From: Porphyrobacter sp.
GTDB taxonomy: Bacteria > Pseudomonadota > Alphaproteobacteria > Sphingomonadales > Sphingomonadaceae
Length of the DNA: 64,000 nt
NCBI GenBank assembly: GCA_027531395.1
Contig: JAPZRO010000004.1
Coordinates: forward strand, 992,001-1,056,000
Reading direction: 5' to 3'
In this document: positions 9,801 to 17,565 of the stretch, one piece after another
Layout: each line of letters starts with the position of its first letter
How positions within the stretch are numbered: the first letter of the stretch is position 1
Position numbers and translations under genes: made by a program
The notes under the pieces: generated by a model
Told to the model about the DNA's origin: nothing
What the model saw: only the letters and a program-made list of their open reading frames with translations
The model's database searches: none

Positions 9801-10269
9801 CCGGCGGGAGCAGGATCAGCTGCACGCCCTCGCTGTGCGCCGCCAGCAGCGGAAGATCGATCTCGCACACACCCTTGTCCTGCCACTCGCCCGAGAGCGT
9901 CTGCATCCGCCCGGCGCTGATCAAGCGGCACAGGCGGCCATAGGCGGCGCGATCCTCGGGGTAGGCGAGGAAGGCGAGGCCCTCGACGGTCTCGATCCGG
10001 CAGCCGATCACCGGACGCAGCTTCAGCGTCTTCGCCTCGGTGTGAATGCGCACCACGCCCGCCATCGAGTTCACATCGGCGATGCCGATCGCGTCATAGC
10101 CGGCAGCGTGCGCCGTCAGCACGAGATCGACCGCGTCCGAGGCCCCGCGCAGGAAGCTGAAGCAGCTGACGAGGCCGAGTTCCACGAAAGGCGCGCGTGC
10201 GGGCGGCGCGATATCCGCCGGGTCGATGTCGAGCCTGCGCTTGTCGGGGGTGAGCGGGGCGTCGGGCAT
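6808..10269 (-). CDS. dnaE2: DnaE2 (ImuC), error-prone DNA polymerase III alpha-type subunit
   Basis: 1153 aa, the polymerase of the ImuA-ImuB-DnaE2 translesion mutasome that causes damage-induced mutagenesis. It has an N-terminal PHP domain (about 28-260, starting VELGLVSCFSFLRGA), a C-family polymerase core with active-site aspartates in PPDIDVDFEHERR and LGILKVDVLALG, a helix-hairpin-helix region, and a C-terminal OB fold around VQVAGVVLIRQRPGSAKGVT. The GC-rich low-complexity insert at residues ~174-206 is encoded by a palindromic repeat at 9664-9743 and keeps the frame. The ATG is directly next to the udgX stop, so the gene is the third of a LexA-boxed operon. A very long antisense frame runs opposite it and is a codon-bias shadow. 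Confidence 0.95.
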   Translation of the reverse strand: MPDAPLTPDKRRLDIDPADIAPPARAPFVELGLVSCFSFLRGASDAVDLVLTAHAAGYDAIGIADVNSMAGVVRIHTEAKTLKLRPVIGCRIETVEGLAFLAYPEDRAAYGRLCRLISAGRMQTLSGEWQDKGVCEIDLPLLAAHSEGVQLILLPPDDLETAFTVKVPSNVVAFPRPGPRAGTPLPSDTGSQESGAPDQVRGGGSMERTAPFPDLLPHLVRQLPTLRHIAASYLYRGDDIARIERLDELARANGLALLATNDVHYHAPERRALQDVMTAIRHKTTVAAAGHRLHPNAERHLKSPAEMQRLFARWPHAIAAARAVADACDFSLDELRYEYPEEIYPDGQTPQAFLEAEVWAGAARRYPDGVPDTVRATLERELALIAKLDLARYFLTIKDIVDFARGCDPPILCQGRGSAANSAVCYVLGITSVDPAKHQLLFDRFISEERKEPPDIDVDFEHERREEVIQYIYRKYGRHRAGLCATVIHYRPRMAIREVGKAMGLSEDVTGALARTVWGGWGREISEKHAAETGLDITDPHLRRVLKLTEQMIGMPRHLGQHVGGFILTEGLLTDTVPIGNGAMPERSFIEWDKDDIEALGILKVDVLALGMLTCIRKCLDLLTAHHGRALTLATVPREDPETYAMLRKGDSLGVFQVESRAQMNMLPRLRPREFYDLVIQVAIVRPGPIQGDMVHPYLKRRRGAEPVQIPAPSPEHGPPDELTSILGRTLGVPIFQEQAMKIALDAAKFSSLEANRLRKAMATFRSRGMVDELQDMMVERMVARGYDRDFAQRCFNQIRGFGEYGFPESHAASFAQLVYVSSWLKCHYPAAFACALLNSQPMGFYAPAQIVRDAAEHGVRVLPVDVNHSQWDCTLEGEALRLGLRQIDGLPEHVAAMLVAEREAGGAYRDIADLRARAGLSPSHIERLASADAFISLGLTRRQALWDARSLIAAPDLPLFRAMGVREEGSERRAIALPAMPLSEEVVADYQTTRFSLKAHPMAFLRPALAARGFVRAADLRARKFRSMVQVAGVVLIRQRPGSAKGVTFITLEDETGVVNLVVWPDLKEKQRKVVMGARLMEVRGRVEYDDEVIHVIAAHLTDATPALHALSDDLLDAPLARADEVNRPMPERGPGSHPRDVRIIPKSRDFH
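9664..9743. repeat. Three-armed palindromic repeat inserted in frame within dnaE2
   Basis: Read on the plus strand, one arm is GCCCCGGA (9664-9671) with TCCGGGGC (9677-9684). The central arm is CCCCGCT (9684-9690) with AGCGGGG (9716-9722). The third arm is GTCCCGGC (9722-9729) with GCCGGGAC (9736-9743). The block can fold as a three-stem cruciform, like intergenic palindromic elements of alphaproteobacteria. Here it is translated as a Pro/Gly-rich segment of the DnaE2 PHP domain. Confidence 0.75.
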
Positions 10270-11709
10270 TCACACCTCCCCCAACCGCTCCCGCACTGCC
10301 GCCAGATTCTCCGCGAACAGTGCCGCCTGTGCTTCCCGCGCCTCGCCCTCAAGGCGCAGCAGGTAGGAGGGGTGGACGGTGACCCACAGCTCCCCCCCGT
10401 CGTCGAGCGGGATCGCCCGCCCGCGCTCGCGCGTCACGCTGACGGTGCGGCCGAGCAATCCGCGCGCCGCACTCGCCCCCAGCGCCAGAACGATGCGGGG
10501 ACGGATGATCGCGCGCTCGGCATCAAGCCACCAGCGGCAGGTGTCGATCTCCTTGGCGGTCGGGGACTGGTGCAGGCGCTGCTTGCCCTTCCACGCGAAC
10601 TTGAAGTGCTTGACCGCATTGGTGACGTAAGCCGCGGTGCGATCGATCCCGGCATGGGCGAGATAGTCGTCGAGCAATTGCCCCGCAGGCCCCACGAACG
10701 GCCGACCGGCGATGTCCTCCTGATCGCCGGGCTGTTCGCCGACAATCATCAGCGCGGCCTGCTGCGGCCCCTCACCTGCCACCGCGCGGGTGCCGCAATC
10801 GGCAATCGGACAATCACGGCAGGCGGCGATGCCTTGCGCGACCTCGGCGAGGCTGGCGGGCCGCGCCCGCTCCGCCCGCGCGCCCGCCGCCACCATCGCC
10901 GCCTCGCGCGCCTGTGCGCCGGCGATGAGCTGCGGGATAAGTTCCGCCTCGGGCAGGTTCTTCCAGTATTTCTTCGGCATCTCCGAGAGCATCGCGGAGA
11001 CCTTCAGGCGGGCCGGATTGAAGATCGAGGCGTAGTAGGAGCGCCACAGCGCCTCGACCGGATCGCCGCACGGCGCATCCTCGCGGCGCGCGGGCGGGCC
11101 TTCGCGCATTGTCTCGCCGTCCCAGTGCACGCTCCCGTGCGGGGTCAGGATCGACCAGCGCATGTTGGCGAAGCGGCGCATGAAGAACGCCGCCTCGGCG
11201 CGAACGATGTGGTGATCGGGCTCGAACCAGGCGACGAAATGCGGCGTGCCGTCTTCCTCCGCGACTTCGCGGAAACGGACGAAGGCGTGCATCTTGTGCG
11301 CATCGCGGCGCACCGACTTGGCGAGCTCCTCAAGGCGGCGCACCTCCGGGTCAGCCTTGTCCTCCATCAGGCGCGGATTGCGCTGAAGCCGCCAGAGCAC
11401 ACGGTAGAGCAGCCCGAAGCGCGCGGGATCGGAATGCAGCGCGGCGCTGCGGGCCACGGTCAGAAACCGCTGGCTGGCGCGCACCGGCGGAGCATCGGCG
11501 GGCGGCACCGGCAGGCGCTTGTCGCCGCGGGAGGGGCCTTCGGCAAACAGATCGCCGGTTCCGCCCGGCTCGATCCACGAGACCCGGTCGGGCGGCACAT
11601 CGCATTGCACCAGCCCCCGCGCCCGCTCGCGCCAGAAGGCGAAATCATCGGGCGCGGGAAGATGCACGGCGTAGCGGGAGCCGAGGCTCACATTCTGCAT
11701 AGCGGTCAT
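10270..11709 (-). CDS. UdgX-type uracil-DNA glycosylase/binding protein fused to a DUF4130 domain
   Basis: 479 aa, two domains. Residues ~1-250 match DUF4130 (TIGR03915, a DNA-metabolism protein of unknown activity). Residues ~285-479 are a family-4-like uracil-DNA glycosylase: Cys297/Cys300/Cys305 near an expected Fe-S site, motif 1 GEQPGDQED (324-332) and HPS (446-448). KQRLH (376-380) sits where UdgX has its KRRIH loop, whose histidine traps uracil-DNA covalently, so His380 is the candidate nucleophile. The start overlaps the stop of the upstream radical SAM gene (TGATG). Partnership with that gene and dnaE2 in one SOS-type operon points to DNA repair. The fused architecture is known for this family, and the substrate is inferred. 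Confidence 0.85.
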   Translation of the reverse strand: MTAMQNVSLGSRYAVHLPAPDDFAFWRERARGLVQCDVPPDRVSWIEPGGTGDLFAEGPSRGDKRLPVPPADAPPVRASQRFLTVARSAALHSDPARFGLLYRVLWRLQRNPRLMEDKADPEVRRLEELAKSVRRDAHKMHAFVRFREVAEEDGTPHFVAWFEPDHHIVRAEAAFFMRRFANMRWSILTPHGSVHWDGETMREGPPARREDAPCGDPVEALWRSYYASIFNPARLKVSAMLSEMPKKYWKNLPEAELIPQLIAGAQAREAAMVAAGARAERARPASLAEVAQGIAACRDCPIADCGTRAVAGEGPQQAALMIVGEQPGDQEDIAGRPFVGPAGQLLDDYLAHAGIDRTAAYVTNAVKHFKFAWKGKQRLHQSPTAKEIDTCRWWLDAERAIIRPRIVLALGASAARGLLGRTVSVTRERGRAIPLDDGGELWVTVHPSYLLRLEGEAREAQAALFAENLAAVRERLGEV

Positions 11710-12947
11710 CAGAACAGCTCCAACTGCTCGGACTTGCGCACCAGCAGCCCGCGCAGGTCAGCGCGGTCGGTGAGGAAGGTCGGGCGCCAGTCGACCGTGC
11801 AGATGAAAGGGCGCACCTTGGCAACCGAGGCGGTCAGCCGCGCGACATCATCGAGCCGCAAGTTGCGGTGCCGCCGCGAGGCGAGGATGCGCGCCACCGC
11901 CTTTGTCCCCAGCCCGGGCACACGCAGCAGCATCTCCTTCGGCGCGCGGTTCACATCGACCGGGAAGCTCTCGCGGAACTTCAGCGCCCACGCCAGCTTG
12001 GGGTCGATGTCGAGCGGGAGGTTGCCGTCCGGCTCCGCCGCATCGGCCACTTCCTGCGGGGCAAAGCCGTAGAACCGCATCAGCCAGTCGGACTGGTAGA
12101 GCCGGTGTTCGCGCAGCAGCGGCGGGCGCTTCAGCGGCAGAACGGCCGACGCATCGGGGATCGGCGAGAAGGCGCTGTAATAGACGCGCCTCAGGCCGAA
12201 GCTGTCATAGAGCCGGCTCGCCTTGCCGATGATCGCGGCATCATTGGCCCCGTCCGCCCCGACGATCATCTGGGTCGACTGGCCTGCGGGTGCGAAGCGC
12301 GGCGCGTGGCGGAAGCGCTTGCGCTCGTCCTTCGCCTCGATGATCCGCGCCTTGGTGCGGCCCATCGCCCCTTCGATCTGGCGTGCGTTCTTGTCGGGGG
12401 CGAGCCGCGTCAGGCCGCTGTCGGTCGGCAGTTCGACATTGATCGACACCCGGTCGGCATAGAGGCCCGCCTGATGGATGATCTCCGCATCGGCCTCGGG
12501 GATGGTCTTGAGGTGGATATAGCCGCGGAAGTCATGCTCCTCGCGCAATATCCGCGCGACCTCGACCAGCTGCTCCATCGTGTGGTTGGCGCTCTTCACG
12601 ATCCCCGAGGACAGGAACAGACCCTCGATATAATTGCGGCGGTAGAAGTTCAGCGTCAGGTCGACCACCTCCTGCGGGGTGAAGCGCGCGCGCGGCGTGT
12701 TCGCGCTCTTGCGGTTGATGCAGTAGTGGCAATCGAAGATGCAGTGGTTGGTCAGCAGGATCTTGAGCAGCGAGATGCAGCGCCCGTCCGGCGCATAGGC
12801 GTGGCAGATGCCCATCCCCTCGGTCGAACCCACGCCTTTCCCGCCGAGCGAATTCTTCTTCGCCGTGCCGGACGAGGCGCAGGAGGCATCATATTTCGCC
12901 GCATCGGCAAGGATTTCGAGGCGTTGGCGTAAGGGTTGTTGGGCCAT
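11709..12947 (-). CDS. Putative DNA modification/repair radical SAM protein (TIGR03916 type)
   Basis: 412 aa. The radical SAM cluster motif CIFDCHYC gives Cys69, Cys73 and Cys76 (CxxxCxxC), followed by a TIM-barrel-like region. A C-terminal helix-hairpin-helix (LLRVPGLGTKAVARIL) suggests DNA binding. The family is related to spore photoproduct lyase-like enzymes and normally pairs with a DUF4130/UdgX gene, as here. The lesion or modification it acts on is not known. It is the first gene of the operon that continues into udgX and dnaE2. A consensus promoter with a LexA box in the -10 region lies 23-58 bases upstream of its ATG. Confidence 0.85.
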   Translation of the reverse strand: MAQQPLRQRLEILADAAKYDASCASSGTAKKNSLGGKGVGSTEGMGICHAYAPDGRCISLLKILLTNHCIFDCHYCINRKSANTPRARFTPQEVVDLTLNFYRRNYIEGLFLSSGIVKSANHTMEQLVEVARILREEHDFRGYIHLKTIPEADAEIIHQAGLYADRVSINVELPTDSGLTRLAPDKNARQIEGAMGRTKARIIEAKDERKRFRHAPRFAPAGQSTQMIVGADGANDAAIIGKASRLYDSFGLRRVYYSAFSPIPDASAVLPLKRPPLLREHRLYQSDWLMRFYGFAPQEVADAAEPDGNLPLDIDPKLAWALKFRESFPVDVNRAPKEMLLRVPGLGTKAVARILASRRHRNLRLDDVARLTASVAKVRPFICTVDWRPTFLTDRADLRGLLVRKSEQLELF

Positions 12948-12969
12948 GGAACTTGCGGAACACCTTTCT

Positions 12970-13005
12970 TGTGTTCCTTATATGTTCCTACAGCACCCTT
13001 GCCAA
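12970..13005 (-). promoter_or_regulatory. LexA-controlled promoter of the radical SAM-udgX-dnaE2 operon
   Basis: On the minus strand, -35 TTGGCA (13005-13000), a 17-base spacer and -10 TATAAG (12982-12977). The SOS box, read on the plus strand as GTTCCTTATATGTTC (12973-12987), is an exact GTTC-N7-GTTC, the LexA operator of most alphaproteobacteria. It covers the -10 hexamer, so LexA bound here would block transcription. Confidence 0.85.
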
Positions 13006-13035
13006 ATGCAAAGCTTGCAAGCGCGCCGCAGCGCT

Positions 13036-13368
13036 TCAGGCGATGCGATAGAGACGGCGTTCGTCGCGATCGATGACGCCTTCGCTGCACAGGTGATCGA
13101 GCACCGCCGGATGCATCGCGCCTTCGAAGGCGACACCGGCAAACGGGCCTTCGACCCAGGCGACCGTGCCGAGCGGCGCGTTGACGCCCGCGACCTTCAT
13201 CGTCACCCGGTCACCGATGACCGCAAAGCCGGATTTGCCGCGGATCTTGCACCCGCCTTCCGAGATGTCGATCAGGTCCACGAACACCTCGCGCGAACGC
13301 ACCCTGCTCTTCACCCACAGGTTGAGCGGACGACGTTCCGAAGCACGGGGGATCGTGTGCAGATTCAT
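13036..13368 (-). CDS. PilZ-domain protein
   Basis: 110 aa single PilZ domain. An arginine-rich N-terminus (RASERRP, then KSRVRSR) supplies the RxxxR-type part, and DISEGG gives the (D/N)xSxxG part of the cyclic-di-GMP site. The rest is a beta-barrel pattern ending in a helix. I chose the ATG at 13368; the open frame upstream is a shadow of imuB. It starts 55 bases after the imuB stop on the same strand, so SOS-induced read-through from imuAB is possible. Target unknown. Confidence 0.85.
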   Translation of the reverse strand: MNLHTIPRASERRPLNLWVKSRVRSREVFVDLIDISEGGCKIRGKSGFAVIGDRVTMKVAGVNAPLGTVAWVEGPFAGVAFEGAMHPAVLDHLCSEGVIDRDERRLYRIA

Positions 13369-13423
13369 GCAACAGTGGATCGCACAAAGGGGTAAAGGAA
13401 ATCTGAGCGCGCCCGGGACATTT

Positions 13424-15061
13424 TCACGCGAACAGCCCTTGCAGAAACCAGTCGGGCACCCCTCCGCGCCCGTCACCTGCGATCCCCTGCCGATAGATCC
13501 AGTAGCGCCGGCCGCCCTCGTCCTCGATGCGGTAGTAGTCGCGCAGGCGCGCGGTCGAGCGTTCGCGCCACCATTCGGGGGCGATCCGCTCCGGCCCTTC
13601 CACCCGCACCACCTCGCGCACCGTGCCGCGCCAGCGGAAGCGCTGCGGCACGCCGTCGGGCGAGGCATAGAGCACCGCGATCGGCTCCGCGCGGTCGAGC
13701 AGCTTGAGCGGGCGGGCGTGAGCGCGAAGCGCGCCCTGCATCGCAGGCACAGGTTCCAGCGGCGGCTGCCAGCCCTGCGCGCGTTCGGGCACATGGCTGG
13801 CACGCAGCACCGGACGGGTGACCGCCTGCGCCCCCAGTCGCACGCTCAGCCGGTCGATGCAGGCGGCGAGCGCAGTGCCGTGGCTTTCGGCAGCGGCATC
13901 GAGATCGGCCTGCGACAGGCCGAGCGGTTCGCTCCAGCTGGCGCGCAATTGCACCATCTCGATCCCGAATCCGGCCTCGACATCGTCGAGCCGCCGCGCG
14001 AACAGCCGCAGCATATGCTCCGCCTCGCGGGTCGCGGCGGCGAGTTCGATGCGGCGCAGCAGCACCTCGCCATCGACCCGCCACAGCGCCAGCTCGAGCC
14101 GCCGCGCGCCCTCGCCCCGCGCTTCGAGCGCGCGCACCATGTCGAGTGCGAGATCGCCCACCACCCGGTCGAGCAGATCGCGGTGGCGCAGCGGTTCCAT
14201 CAACCGGCGCTGGACCATCGGCATGGGCCGCAGGGTCACCGGCAAGAGCGGCTCGGGCACGCGGCCCAGCAGCTGATCGAGCCGCAGCAGCGGGTTGGCG
14301 GCGGGCGAGCGGCGGTTGCGGAAGCGGCGGTGAAGCGCATCGCGCGCGGCGGCCTCGGCCTGCGGATCATCGCCCCCCGCGCCGGTCACACCGGCCAACT
14401 GTCCGAGCCGCTTGATCCCGAGCCGGCGCAGCACGGTCAGCACGTCGTCATCGAGCCGCAGCGCCGCCACCGGCAGATCGCCGAGCAACCGCAGCGGATC
14501 ATCGCCGGGCGCAAGAATGGCGGCAGGCGGGCCGTAATGGGCCAGCGCCCACGCCGCCCCGGCGGTGGGCGCAAGCGCGGCGCGCACGGCAAGCGAGCGC
14601 GCCGCACAGGCCGCGACCACATCCTCCAGCAGCGCCGCCTCGCCGCCCAGCAGGTGCGCGGCGCCGGTGACGTCGACCAGCACGCCGTCGGGCGGGTCCA
14701 TCGCGCTCCACGGCCCCCAGCGCTGCGCCCACAGGGCCAGCTTCTCCAGCGCCGCGAGATCGCCCGCCGGATCGGCCGGTGCCGTCACCAGATCGGGGCA
14801 CAGCGCGCGCGCATCGGCCAGCAGCATTGCGGGACGCGCACCCGCCGCGAGCCCCGCATCATTGGCCGCGGCAATGCGCGGGCCATGCGCAGTCTCGGTG
14901 ATCAGCGCGGTGGGGAGCGCCTCGGCCGCCGCGCGCGCATCAGGCGCGAGCGCGCGCCGCCAGCGATCGACCGACAGTCGGTCGAACCAGATGGCGAGGA
15001 TGCGGCGGGCTGGCGGGCTGGGCGGCGGGATCGGGGCAGAGGCGCAGGGCTGAGTGGTCAT
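13424..15061 (-). CDS. imuB: ImuB, inactive Y-family polymerase-like mutasome subunit
   Basis: 545 aa. The Y-family fold is recognisable from RRILAIWFDRLSVDRWRR onward through AAANDAGLAAGARPAMLLADARALCPDL and the VLVDVTGAAHL region. ImuB has the shape of DinB but lacks the catalytic acidic residues of active polymerases, and it tethers DnaE2 to the beta clamp in the translesion mutasome. The N-terminal ~20 residues are a Pro-rich lead before the conserved core. The first 122 bases overlap the end of imuA in another frame. Expression is expected to be SOS-induced from the imuA promoter. Confidence 0.9.
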   Translation of the reverse strand: MTTQPCASAPIPPPSPPARRILAIWFDRLSVDRWRRALAPDARAAAEALPTALITETAHGPRIAAANDAGLAAGARPAMLLADARALCPDLVTAPADPAGDLAALEKLALWAQRWGPWSAMDPPDGVLVDVTGAAHLLGGEAALLEDVVAACAARSLAVRAALAPTAGAAWALAHYGPPAAILAPGDDPLRLLGDLPVAALRLDDDVLTVLRRLGIKRLGQLAGVTGAGGDDPQAEAAARDALHRRFRNRRSPAANPLLRLDQLLGRVPEPLLPVTLRPMPMVQRRLMEPLRHRDLLDRVVGDLALDMVRALEARGEGARRLELALWRVDGEVLLRRIELAAATREAEHMLRLFARRLDDVEAGFGIEMVQLRASWSEPLGLSQADLDAAAESHGTALAACIDRLSVRLGAQAVTRPVLRASHVPERAQGWQPPLEPVPAMQGALRAHARPLKLLDRAEPIAVLYASPDGVPQRFRWRGTVREVVRVEGPERIAPEWWRERSTARLRDYYRIEDEGGRRYWIYRQGIAGDGRGGVPDWFLQGLFA

Positions 15062-15704
15062 CGTTCAACATCCATTCGCCCGGCACATGGCCCCGGGCGC
15101 GGAACAGTTCGGCGTGCCAGGTGGCGCTGCCGGGTGCAGACGGGTTCCAGCGCGGGCGCGGCGACGGCGCAGCGCGGGCCTGCCAGCGCATCCGCGCCGA
15201 GGAGAGATCGGGCGCGGCATCGAGGCGCACCAGCCACAGCCTGACCCCGTGCTTTTCGGCCGTCAGGCTGAGCCGGCGCGAGGCGGTGAAATCGAGCGCG
15301 CGCGGATTGCCCGCGATCTCGCCGATCACGCAGGCCAGATCGCGGCACTTGAGCCCTTCCTCCAGCGCGAACAGCGCATCCTCGGGCGTGGCGGCGGCGA
15401 CGTGGATCAGGCGATGGCGCCATGCGGGTGGCAGGCCATGGAGGAAAGGGCGTCCGCCGAGCCGGATCGCCTTCCTGTCCTGCACCCACAGCACCGGGCG
15501 GGCATCCTCGCCCTCCCCAGCCGCCGCGAGTGCATCGCGCGCCAGCGCCAGCGCCAGCCCCGCCCCGCTCGCCTCGATGGCAGGAGCGAAGATTTCGGAG
15601 TGGAACGGCTGCGCGGCGAGGCCCGGCCGCCAGCGCGCTTCGGACAGGCGCGCGGGCAGGATCTGGGCGGGTGACGGCTTGAAGGACATGGGCGAACGAC
15701 TCAT
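14940..15704 (-). CDS. imuA: ImuA, RecA-like accessory protein of the translesion mutasome
   Basis: 254 aa. It matches the ImuA/SulA-related RecA-like family: FHSEIFAPAIEASGAGLALALARDAL, a LWVQDRKAIRLGGRPFLHGL block and a C-terminal WHAELFRARGHVPGEWML block. ImuA binds RecA and ImuB during damage-induced mutagenesis. The -10 hexamer TAATGC (15716-15711) ends 6 bases before the ATG at 15704, so a leaderless message starting on this ATG is likely. A second in-frame ATG at 15689 has no clear Shine-Dalgarno. The last 122 bases overlap imuB, so the C-terminal ~40 residues share DNA with imuB. Confidence 0.85.
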   Translation of the reverse strand: MSRSPMSFKPSPAQILPARLSEARWRPGLAAQPFHSEIFAPAIEASGAGLALALARDALAAAGEGEDARPVLWVQDRKAIRLGGRPFLHGLPPAWRHRLIHVAAATPEDALFALEEGLKCRDLACVIGEIAGNPRALDFTASRRLSLTAEKHGVRLWLVRLDAAPDLSSARMRWQARAAPSPRPRWNPSAPGSATWHAELFRARGHVPGEWMLNDDHSALRLCPDPAAQPASPPHPRHLVRPTVGRSLAARARA

Positions 15705-15706
15705 AT

Positions 15707-15721
15707 GTTCGCATTATGTTC
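15707..15721 (-). promoter_or_regulatory. LexA (SOS) box of imuA-imuB
   Basis: On the plus strand GTTCGCATTATGTTC is an exact GTTC-N7-GTTC. On the minus strand it reads GAACATA-NNNN-GAAC, the same outer bases as the box at 12973-12987. It covers the candidate -10 TAATGC. The best -35 is TTGCAA at 15741-15736, with a long 19-base spacer. Confidence 0.85.
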
Positions 15722-15808
15722 CAACATTGGCCGCCTTGCAATGCAAAGGGCGCGGGAAGCGCTCATCCGCTCCCCGCGCCCCTCATGCACAGCCCTAAGG
15801 GCGCGCGA

Positions 15809-17371
15809 TCACTCGTCGATCACCGGCCCCGGAAACTCGCCCATGTCCGGCGCATCGTCCTGCGGATCACCATGCTGGAGATTGGAGTTGTGGATGCCGT
15901 AGACGAAATACAGCGCCACCCCGCCAATCATGTAATAGACGAAGAACATCAGCACGTTCACCGGCACCGACGTGATCAGATAGAGGCACGACAGGATGCC
16001 CAGCACCGGCAGCACCGGATAGAGCGGCACCTTGAACCCGCGCGGCAGCTCTGGCGCGGCGCGGCGCAGGTAGATCACCGAAAGGCACACGATCGCGAAG
16101 GCCGCCAGCGTGCCGACCGAGGTCATGTCGCCCAGCACGTTGATGTCGAAGAAGCCCGCCGCCGTCGCGGTCACGAGGCCGACCACGACCGTGTTGACCG
16201 CCGGGGTGTGGAACCGCTTGTTCACGCGGCTGAACACCTTGGGCAGCAAGCCGTCGCGGGCCATGGTGTAGAAGATGCGGGTCTGGGCATACATCAGCAC
16301 CAGCACCACCGAGGTCAGACCGATGATCGCGCCGACCTTGATGATCTTCGCCAGCCAGCCCCACTGCGGACCGAAATTGTCCACCACCACCGCGACCGGA
16401 TCGGGCACGTTCAATGTGTCGTAGGGCACCAGCAGCGTCATGATCGCAGCCACCAGCATGTAGATCACGGTGCAGACCACAAGGCTGCCGATGATGCCGA
16501 AGGGCATGTCCTTGGCCGGGTCCTTGGCCTCCTGCCCCGCGGTCGAGACCGCTTCGAAGCCGATATAGGCGAAGAACACGATCGAGGCGGCGCGGATGAT
16601 GCCGCTCACCCCGAACTCGCCGTCGCCCTGGTTCTCGGGGATGAACGGCACCCAGTTCTTGGCCGCCAGCTCCCCGAAGTTCGACAGCACGATCAGGCCG
16701 CCCACGACGATGAACGCGGTCAGCACGCTGACCTTGATCGCGACGATCGCGTTGTTGACCTTGGCACTCTCCGACACGCCCACCACCAGCAGCGCGGCGA
16801 GCGCGATGCAGATGAGGAACGCAGGGAGGTTGAAAATCGTCGTCACCGTCTGCCCGTCGATGAGCACCGGCGCGCCGTCCTTCATCAGGGTATAGCCCGT
16901 GGGGCCGGTAAATTGCGGCGGAATGACGATGCCGAAATCGGCCAGCAGACTGACGACGTAGCCGCCCCAGCCGACCGCCACCACCGATGCCGCCAGCCCG
17001 TATTCGAGCAGCAGCAGCGCGCCCATGATCCACGCCACGAACTCGCCGAGCGTGGTGTAGCCATAGGTATAGGCCGAACCCGACACCGGCAGGGTCGAGC
17101 TGAGCTCGGCGTAGCAAAGGCCCGCAAAGGCGCAGACGATGCCCGCGACCACGAAGCTCAGCAGCACCGCCGGGCCCGCATGGAGCGCTGCAGCGCTGCC
17201 GGTGCGGACGAAAATGCCCGCCCCGATGATGCAGCCCACGCCCAGCAGCAGCAGGTTCCACTTGCCGAGCGAGCGCTTCAATTCACTGGTTTGCGTTTCT
17301 CGCTGCACCTGCGCGATGGATTTGCGCGCGAACATCCGTTCGATGATGCCGCGGTTCGGTTTGCTTGCCAT
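15809..17371 (-). CDS. APC-family amino-acid permease (cationic amino-acid transporter type)
   Basis: 520 aa inner-membrane transporter with about 12-14 hydrophobic segments. Substrate-binding glycine motifs of APC transporters are visible: GVGCIIGAGIFVRTG in segment 1 and FFAYIGFEAVST in segment 6. The N-terminus (RKSIAQVQRETQTSELKRSLG) and overall length fit the CAT/YfnA branch. The amino acid carried cannot be told from sequence. It follows imuA on the same strand but with its own gap, and it is divergent from panB. Confidence 0.88.
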   Translation of the reverse strand: MASKPNRGIIERMFARKSIAQVQRETQTSELKRSLGKWNLLLLGVGCIIGAGIFVRTGSAAALHAGPAVLLSFVVAGIVCAFAGLCYAELSSTLPVSGSAYTYGYTTLGEFVAWIMGALLLLEYGLAASVVAVGWGGYVVSLLADFGIVIPPQFTGPTGYTLMKDGAPVLIDGQTVTTIFNLPAFLICIALAALLVVGVSESAKVNNAIVAIKVSVLTAFIVVGGLIVLSNFGELAAKNWVPFIPENQGDGEFGVSGIIRAASIVFFAYIGFEAVSTAGQEAKDPAKDMPFGIIGSLVVCTVIYMLVAAIMTLLVPYDTLNVPDPVAVVVDNFGPQWGWLAKIIKVGAIIGLTSVVLVLMYAQTRIFYTMARDGLLPKVFSRVNKRFHTPAVNTVVVGLVTATAAGFFDINVLGDMTSVGTLAAFAIVCLSVIYLRRAAPELPRGFKVPLYPVLPVLGILSCLYLITSVPVNVLMFFVYYMIGGVALYFVYGIHNSNLQHGDPQDDAPDMGEFPGPVIDE

Positions 17372-17565
17372 TAGAAATTCCCCCTGCGCGCCTGCGCGGC
17401 GCGCGGCTTGATCCTGTCAAGAAACATCTGGATTAGGTCTCCCATTGACCGCAGGCAGATCCCCCGCGCGATCGTCAGGCGGCAACGCTAGCGCAACACG
17501 CCCGCAACACAAGCGGTAAAGCGCGCTCTTTCCCCCGCAGCCGACAGCGGCTAGACGCTTGGCCC

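Noticed and set aside
7588..12072. A 1494-codon open frame on the plus strand opposite dnaE2, udgX and the radical SAM gene
   Set aside because: It is antisense to three well-recognised proteins, is His/Arg/Gln-rich with no family pattern, and is what high GC at third positions produces on the complementary strand.
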